64,000 bases of DNA from Bacillaceae bacterium JMAK1 (GTDB lineage Bacteria > Bacillota > Bacilli > Bacillales > Marinococcaceae). The notes under the pieces are model-generated. The model was not told the origin of the DNA, made no database searches, and saw only the letters and a program-made list of their open reading frames with translations. Both the position numbers and the translations under genes were made by a program. The stretch spans positions 62,001 through 126,000 of the forward strand of contig JIBW01000006.1 in NCBI GenBank assembly GCA_012970285.1, written 5' to 3'. Within the stretch, counting starts at the first letter, position 1. Each line of letters opens with the position of its first letter. Below, piece after piece: positions 60,366-64,000 of the stretch.

Positions 60366-60599
60366 CTAAGAGCGCCTTCTCCTGTTGTACGCATCGATCG
60401 TGCCAAGTTCTTTATTCATTAGAATTTCCATCATCTTCAAATGTTTACGTGTAACGACAAGATCAAGTTCGGACCAAGAAATCATATAAATAAAATAAAA
60501 AGAACCAATTCGGCGAAACGTAACCATTGAGTCTGGAAATAAATCAAACGTTGCACGAATTTGTCCTTTTCGCCAATAGCCGTACGAGAGCAACTTCAC
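60366..60599 (-). CDS. Small uncharacterised protein, 77 residues
   Basis: Not recognised. From GTG 60599 (GAGGTGG five bases upstream) the protein begins MKLLSYGYWRKGQIRATFDL and contains FYFIYMISWSELDLVVTRK, then a basic end YNRRRRS. Longer starts at 60653 and 60671 are in frame, but their ribosome sites are poor. The gene is divergent from yojF, with about 118 bases between starts. No membrane segment of full length or signal peptide is clear. Confidence 0.5.
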   Translation of the reverse strand: MKLLSYGYWRKGQIRATFDLFPDSMVTFRRIGSFYFIYMISWSELDLVVTRKHLKMMEILMNKELGTIDAYNRRRRS

Positions 60600-60716
60600 G
60601 AGGACCACCTCGTCCATCCTTTTCCCGATTACACAGGTGGTTAAGCTCAACATTTTGGATTCCGTAAGCAACTTTGTTTATAATGTAGTGAAAGATGTGG
60701 ATTGGAGGCAATTGCT

Positions 60717-61070
60717 TTGAAAGAAATCGACAAACAAGACGTTCAAACGATCATTGATCGTTATGCAGTGAAGAACGTTTATTTACACTTAGAAACAACA
60801 AATGGCGCCTATGCTTCTCATTTCGACCAATCATTTTTTTCAGCCAGTGCCTATATACGAAATGCTTCTGTTTCGTACAAGCAAGGCAAAATTCAAGGAC
60901 AAGGACCGTACCGCGTTGGTCTAGAACTTGAGATTGGTTGGATTTATGCTGAAGGCTTGACGCATTACGTCATTAATGAAAATGACGAATTCATTTTGAT
61001 GGGACTTAATTACGAAGGCAAGATTGCCGTAACCCTACAACTATCAGAACAACCATTTCAGCATAATTAA
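60717..61070 (+). CDS. yojF: YojF family protein (bacillithiol-associated)
   Basis: A 117-residue member of the YojF/DUF1806 family, found beside bshB2 in Bacillus. YLHLETTNGAYASHFDQSFF, SYKQGKIQGQGPYRVGLELE and WIYAEGLTHYVINE are family-typical. Start chosen at TTG 60717, with GGAGG seven bases upstream; an earlier TTG at 60702 overlaps that ribosome site. Its biochemical role is not established; context suggests a role with bacillithiol. It is 15 bases upstream of bshB2 in the same operon. Confidence 0.85.
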   Translation: MKEIDKQDVQTIIDRYAVKNVYLHLETTNGAYASHFDQSFFSASAYIRNASVSYKQGKIQGQGPYRVGLELEIGWIYAEGLTHYVINENDEFILMGLNYEGKIAVTLQLSEQPFQHN

Positions 61071-61085
61071 AAGGAGCTTAAACCT

Positions 61086-61742
61086 ATGTATGATGAACGA
61101 CACGTTCTAGTCATCTTCCCCCATCCAGATGATGAAGCGTACGGAGTGAGCGGGACCATCGCTGGCCAAATTGCAAAAGGTACGCCTGTTACGTACGCTT
61201 GCTTAACGCTTGGTGAAATGGGGCGGAATGTCGGTAATCCACCAATTGCAACGCGAGAATCACTTCGCGAAATTCGTAAACGAGAGCTCTTTGAAGCGGC
61301 AGAATCGATGGGACTTGAAGACCTTAGAATGCTTGGCTATCGTGATAAAACGTTAGAATTCCTCGATGATGGAGTATTAAAGCAACTCGTCTTAAACCTG
61401 ATCGATGAACTTAATCCAAGTGTTGTTATTTCATTTTACCCAGAACACGGCGTACATCCAGATCACGACGCGACATCAGCGGCCGTTCGCGATGCCCTTG
61501 CAAAGATCGACAGCGATAAGCGTCCTCGTTTTTGGGGGATCGCAATTACAAAAGATAACCCAGAAATTGAGTATTCCGTGAAACCTTTTATCAATCAAAA
61601 AATCAGTACGATTAAAGCGCACGACTCACAGTTTGGTACAATGTTCCGTGAATACGAAAAACGTTATCTCGATGGAGAACAAGAAGTATCTGAACGACTC
61701 GAAAATGAGCGCTTTCATGTCTATTCATTTGATGACGAATAG
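61086..61742 (+). CDS. bshB2: Bacillithiol biosynthesis deacetylase BshB2
   Basis: Zinc-dependent deacetylase that removes acetyl from GlcNAc-malate, the second step of bacillithiol synthesis, and may also cleave bacillithiol conjugates. The 218-residue LmbE-fold protein has the metal/catalytic motif FPHPDDEAYG (His13, Asp15, Asp16) and HGVHPDHDATS (about 118-128) with the third metal ligand. LTLGEMGRN and RESLREIRKREL are standard. Start has AAAAGGAG upstream. B. subtilis carries the same yojF-yojG pair. Confidence 0.92.
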   Translation: MYDERHVLVIFPHPDDEAYGVSGTIAGQIAKGTPVTYACLTLGEMGRNVGNPPIATRESLREIRKRELFEAAESMGLEDLRMLGYRDKTLEFLDDGVLKQLVLNLIDELNPSVVISFYPEHGVHPDHDATSAAVRDALAKIDSDKRPRFWGIAITKDNPEIEYSVKPFINQKISTIKAHDSQFGTMFREYEKRYLDGEQEVSERLENERFHVYSFDDE

Positions 61743-61747
61743 TATCC

Positions 61748-61786
61748 AACCTTTGGACTGTTTTTACAGCCAAAGGTTTTCTTTTT
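61748..61786 (+). terminator. Terminator of yojF-bshB2 operon
   Basis: Stem AACCTTTGG / CCAAAGGTT extended inward by CTGT/ACAG with one bulge, followed by a T-rich run. Confidence 0.85.
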
Positions 61787-61847
61787 GTCGATTAATCATT
61801 ATGTTCAACGCCCGTCATGACGCGATTAACTGTATAACTTTCTCATC

Positions 61848-61877
61848 TTTGTCATGATTTGTCGTAATATGTCATTC
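61848..61877. repeat. Three phased TGTC-containing direct repeats
   Basis: TTTGTCATGA, TTTGTCGTAA and TATGTCATTC follow one another at exactly 10-base steps about 80-110 bases upstream of the 61956 start. The helical phasing suggests a binding site for a regulator that binds along one face. Confidence 0.4.
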
Positions 61878-61955
61878 GATTAGGTCAAGGAAATACAAGA
61901 GATTTGTTGAAACTTGTTAGTAAGACCGCTAACTCGAGTAAGGAAGGTGTGCTTT

Positions 61956-62321
61956 ATGTTTAAATGGGTACCTTTTAAAGAGCAAAAGCATATTGAAAAG
62001 AAATTACTTAAGATCATGAAACGACTTAAAATCAAAGAATTTGATTTTAATTGGGACCGCGCTGGCTGTACAATCGTTTTTACATACGGTGAACATGACT
62101 ATAAAATGGAGCACTCTGTCCAAAAAGCGAGACGCAAAGGCATCATTTTAAATCATGGACTCGATTGTCTTTCAGAACTGACCTCTTCGCTCGAAATGCT
62201 GTCAGAAATTATTGATCGTGGTAATTATGACTTAGAAACGTGGATCCGTGGGATGCAGGAACCAGCAGGAATAACCGAACTCAATGTCATTCGTTCAGAT
62301 CAAACCGCTTATGGTGAGTAA
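61956..62321 (+). CDS. Uncharacterised basic protein, 121 residues
   Basis: Not recognised. ATG 61956 has AAGGAAGG about nine bases upstream. The N-terminal half is Lys-rich and probably helical (FKEQKHIEKKLLKIMKRLKI), the middle has a beta-like stretch (CTIVFTYGEHDYKMEHSV) and the C-terminal half is helical and acidic (CLSELTSSLEMLSEII). No signal or membrane segment. Single gene or first of a loose group with the next two plus-strand genes. Confidence 0.6.
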   Translation: MFKWVPFKEQKHIEKKLLKIMKRLKIKEFDFNWDRAGCTIVFTYGEHDYKMEHSVQKARRKGIILNHGLDCLSELTSSLEMLSEIIDRGNYDLETWIRGMQEPAGITELNVIRSDQTAYGE

Positions 62322-62388
62322 TGAACGCTAACCCTTTTGTTTTAAAAGAAACGAATTCGGAAACAGTAGGACAAAAAGGGGTAGATAC

Positions 62389-62739
62389 ATGCGTTCCATT
62401 ACGATTACCGGTACCATCCTTATTATTACTGGTTGGTTTACACTTGTAGAATTTGATCATCTGTCTGAAGATGAACGAAAACAACTGCTTCACAAAATAA
62501 AAACAAATGTTTGGCTCGTCCTTTTAATTACGCTCATGCCGCTCGGAATTGTCCTTAACGTTATTGGTACATGGCTTTTGTTTCCTCCACTAATTATCAC
62601 TGGCGCCACATTCATTGTGTTGCAAGGTATCATCGTTAGTGTGCTCTTTATGAAACGCAAGCGATGGAAGGGGATTTTGCTCTTATCAGTCATCGGTGTT
62701 CTCGCAATCTTTATGTATCTTCCACTCTTCATCCATTGA
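62389..62739 (+). CDS. Uncharacterised three-helix membrane protein
   Basis: Not recognised. A 116-residue protein with three to four hydrophobic segments (about residues 4-18, 41-62, 67-89 and 96-113). Between the first and second is a polar loop EFDHLSEDERKQLLHKIKT, and LFMKRKRWKG lies between the last two. ATG has AAAGGGG seven bases upstream. Lies 67 bases after the 61956 gene, same strand. Confidence 0.65.
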   Translation: MRSITITGTILIITGWFTLVEFDHLSEDERKQLLHKIKTNVWLVLLITLMPLGIVLNVIGTWLLFPPLIITGATFIVLQGIIVSVLFMKRKRWKGILLLSVIGVLAIFMYLPLFIH

Positions 62740-62790
62740 ATCTTAGTGACGCTGTCAGTATACTAGGTTCAGCAACTAGAGGTGATGAAA

Positions 62791-63852
62791 GTGGAATTTA
62801 CAATAAAGTTTCTATCTTTTTATGTCATTACGGTCGAAGGTAGTGGTGATGACGCCATTAAACGTTTTGAGCATTTTCAAACGTTTGATACCGATGCTTT
62901 TGAAGAAAGTGAACTGAAAGACTTCCTCGATGGTGAGTTAAAGCGAATTGTAAATCGAAAAGCCGAGCACCATCCGAAGTCCGAACAAACCCCAACGAAG
63001 ATCGGTCGTTTTATTACAGAAGCAGACTATCCGCTCGATTCGAACCCGAACTATGCACTCTTCCAAAAAACATTGCGAGCAGAGACGTCTGATGTATTCA
63101 GGCAACATAGTGACGAATTTGTAAAGCTTTATACGGAAGCATCTGCCGTTCGTGGTGGGGTCTTTCTCGTCATGTCAGCCGTCCCAAAGAAATATTACTC
63201 TGATGAGTTTGTGTTCATTCTAAAGTGTGACTTCGAGCAAAAGGTAGCGAGTGTCACCGATTCCTCTTCGCTACTTAAGAAGATTGAGTACGCAATTACG
63301 ACGAAGAACATGAAGTCCATCCAATATCCGTTCATGATTGAAGAAGGAATGGTACAAACCGCCGAGCTGAAAATCCACCAATCGTCGCACGCTCGCTACT
63401 TTCAGGACTTCCTCGCTTTCGTGCAATATGGTGACAGCGTTCCAACCCTTCTAAAATCAACGGTAAAAGATATGATGACAGAACATATTTCCGAAGCGTT
63501 TGATGAAGGCAGTGAAGAAAAAGAACAGTGGGAGCGCTCACTTGACGAATGGCAAACGAGTGATCAGCGCGAAATTACTGAGCAACTATCAACACATCAA
63601 GTCATTGAAGCTTCCGCACAAATTGTTGAACAAAACCCTGATGCGGAAATTCGCATGAAAATCGGTGAGACTGAAATCAAAGGGCCGTTAGCGGAGTTTG
63701 GAGAATCCATTCATTTAGCTAAAGTAAATAATCGCTATATGCTAGTCGTAGAGTCCGATCATTTATCGTTCCAAAAAGGGGCAACGCCCATCGAATTCTA
63801 CAAACCTGAAGATCTTGTATCGCTTATTAAACGAATCCAAGAACGTAGTTAA
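62791..63852 (+). CDS. Large uncharacterised protein, DUF3900/nucleoid-protein-like
   Basis: A 353-residue soluble protein. Length and layout (EFTIKFLSFYVITVEG at the start, LFQKTLRAETSDVFRQHS in the middle, GVFLVMSAVPKKYYSDEFVFILKCDF, YPFMIEEGM) recall the DUF3900 family of Bacillus, distantly like the 37-kDa nucleoid-associated proteins; I assign this from memory and with limited certainty. GTG 62791 has AGAGGTGATG upstream; GTG 62782 and ATG 62785 are in frame but overlap that site. Closed by a terminator. Confidence 0.6.
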   Translation: MEFTIKFLSFYVITVEGSGDDAIKRFEHFQTFDTDAFEESELKDFLDGELKRIVNRKAEHHPKSEQTPTKIGRFITEADYPLDSNPNYALFQKTLRAETSDVFRQHSDEFVKLYTEASAVRGGVFLVMSAVPKKYYSDEFVFILKCDFEQKVASVTDSSSLLKKIEYAITTKNMKSIQYPFMIEEGMVQTAELKIHQSSHARYFQDFLAFVQYGDSVPTLLKSTVKDMMTEHISEAFDEGSEEKEQWERSLDEWQTSDQREITEQLSTHQVIEASAQIVEQNPDAEIRMKIGETEIKGPLAEFGESIHLAKVNNRYMLVVESDHLSFQKGATPIEFYKPEDLVSLIKRIQERS

Positions 63853-63879
63853 GCCACCGTCTATTGCGGTGGCTTTTGC
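63851..63879. terminator. Terminator between 62791 gene and GNAT gene
   Basis: Perfect nine-base stem AAGCCACCG / CGGTGGCTT with a seven-base loop and T residues on the plus strand. Overlaps the stop of the convergent GNAT gene. Confidence 0.85.
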
Positions 63880-64000
63880 CATAACGCTAATCGATGGGTG
63901 AAATCCCCTAATTCTACTTCAACAAAGCCATGTTTTTCATAAATCGGTAACGCGGCACTTTCTTTAAATACATAGAGACAGAGGTTCTTATTGTCTAGTC
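63861..64000 (-). CDS. GNAT-family N-acetyltransferase, C-terminal part
   Basis: Only the last 45 codons are in the window (hand-translated). The sequence CLYVFKESAALPIYEKHGF is the standard GNAT beta-5/helix-4 region, where the CoA-contacting Tyr and the (N/S)xxAxxxYxxxGF pattern are seen as SAALPIYEKHGF. It ends LALWQKPPQ. The start lies beyond the right edge, so substrate and full length are unknown. Confidence 0.75.
   Translation of the reverse strand, partial: LDNKNLCLYVFKESAALPIYEKHGFVEVELGDFTHRLALWQKPPQ

Overview
The window is a bacterial chromosome segment from the Bacillota, most probably a moderately halophilic or alkaliphilic member of the Bacillaceae. The call rests on many genes recognisable as homologues of Bacillus subtilis genes (YwaC-type alarmone synthetase, YoxD, YkwC, YflG/MapB, YfkM, Mta-like MerR, YojF-BshB2 of bacillithiol synthesis, MscL), on strong AGGAGG-type ribosome sites with frequent GTG and TTG starts, on acidic lipoproteins, and on sodium/osmolyte transporters (NhaC family, BCCT family). 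No rRNA, tRNA, CRISPR array, insertion sequence or prophage was seen. The species cannot be named from this window.

Layout. 1-2524 (minus): threonine aldolase, a DinB-fold protein and two futalosine-pathway menaquinone genes, mqnB and a truncated mqnD. 2684-12108: NhaC antiporter, small alarmone synthetase, a membrane-anchored PstS-like protein with a membrane partner, an old yellow enzyme, a TetR/MFS efflux pair, a cyclophilin lipoprotein, a VTT-domain protein and VanZ. 12225-20599: two small proteins, an RND pump without its adaptor, MurQ, an acetyltransferase, a TSUP exporter and a thiolase/3-hydroxyacyl-CoA dehydrogenase operon. 20914-26072: a class D sortase with its Trp-rich LPXTG substrate, a small membrane exporter, and an ABC exporter led by a fusion of a degenerate ABC ATPase to a LytTR DNA-binding domain. 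26171-36064: MerR, serpin lipoprotein, methyltransferase, two YoxD-like reductases and several single metabolic enzymes.

36329-43384 is one oligopeptide ABC operon (permease, permease, ATPase, binding protein, ATPase) ending in an amidase. 43428-45603 is a LysR regulator divergent from an MFS transporter. 45651-50408 (minus) is a complete urea ABC operon urtABCDE with a perfect TnrA/GlnR-type box upstream of urtA. 50569-64000 holds mscL, a thioesterase, a hydrolase, cardiolipin synthase, threonine synthase, a BCCT transporter, DUF418, CDF and TSUP membrane proteins, yojF-bshB2, and three little-known genes, then the 3' end of a GNAT gene.

Points most worth a second look: (1) the degenerate ABC-LytTR fusion at 23461-24411, with a 21-bp-spaced direct repeat (24427-24454) just before its partner ABC transporter; (2) a cluster of three perfect DnaA boxes at 28978-29074; (3) an 11-copy, 21-bp GC-rich tandem repeat at 30716-30946; (4) an array of AAAGCGTC boxes at 22680-22783 upstream of the sortase/LPXTG operon; (5) the TnrA-type box at 50481-50497; (6) short genes of 44, 59 and 69 codons with good ribosome sites, two of them encoding probable exported peptides.
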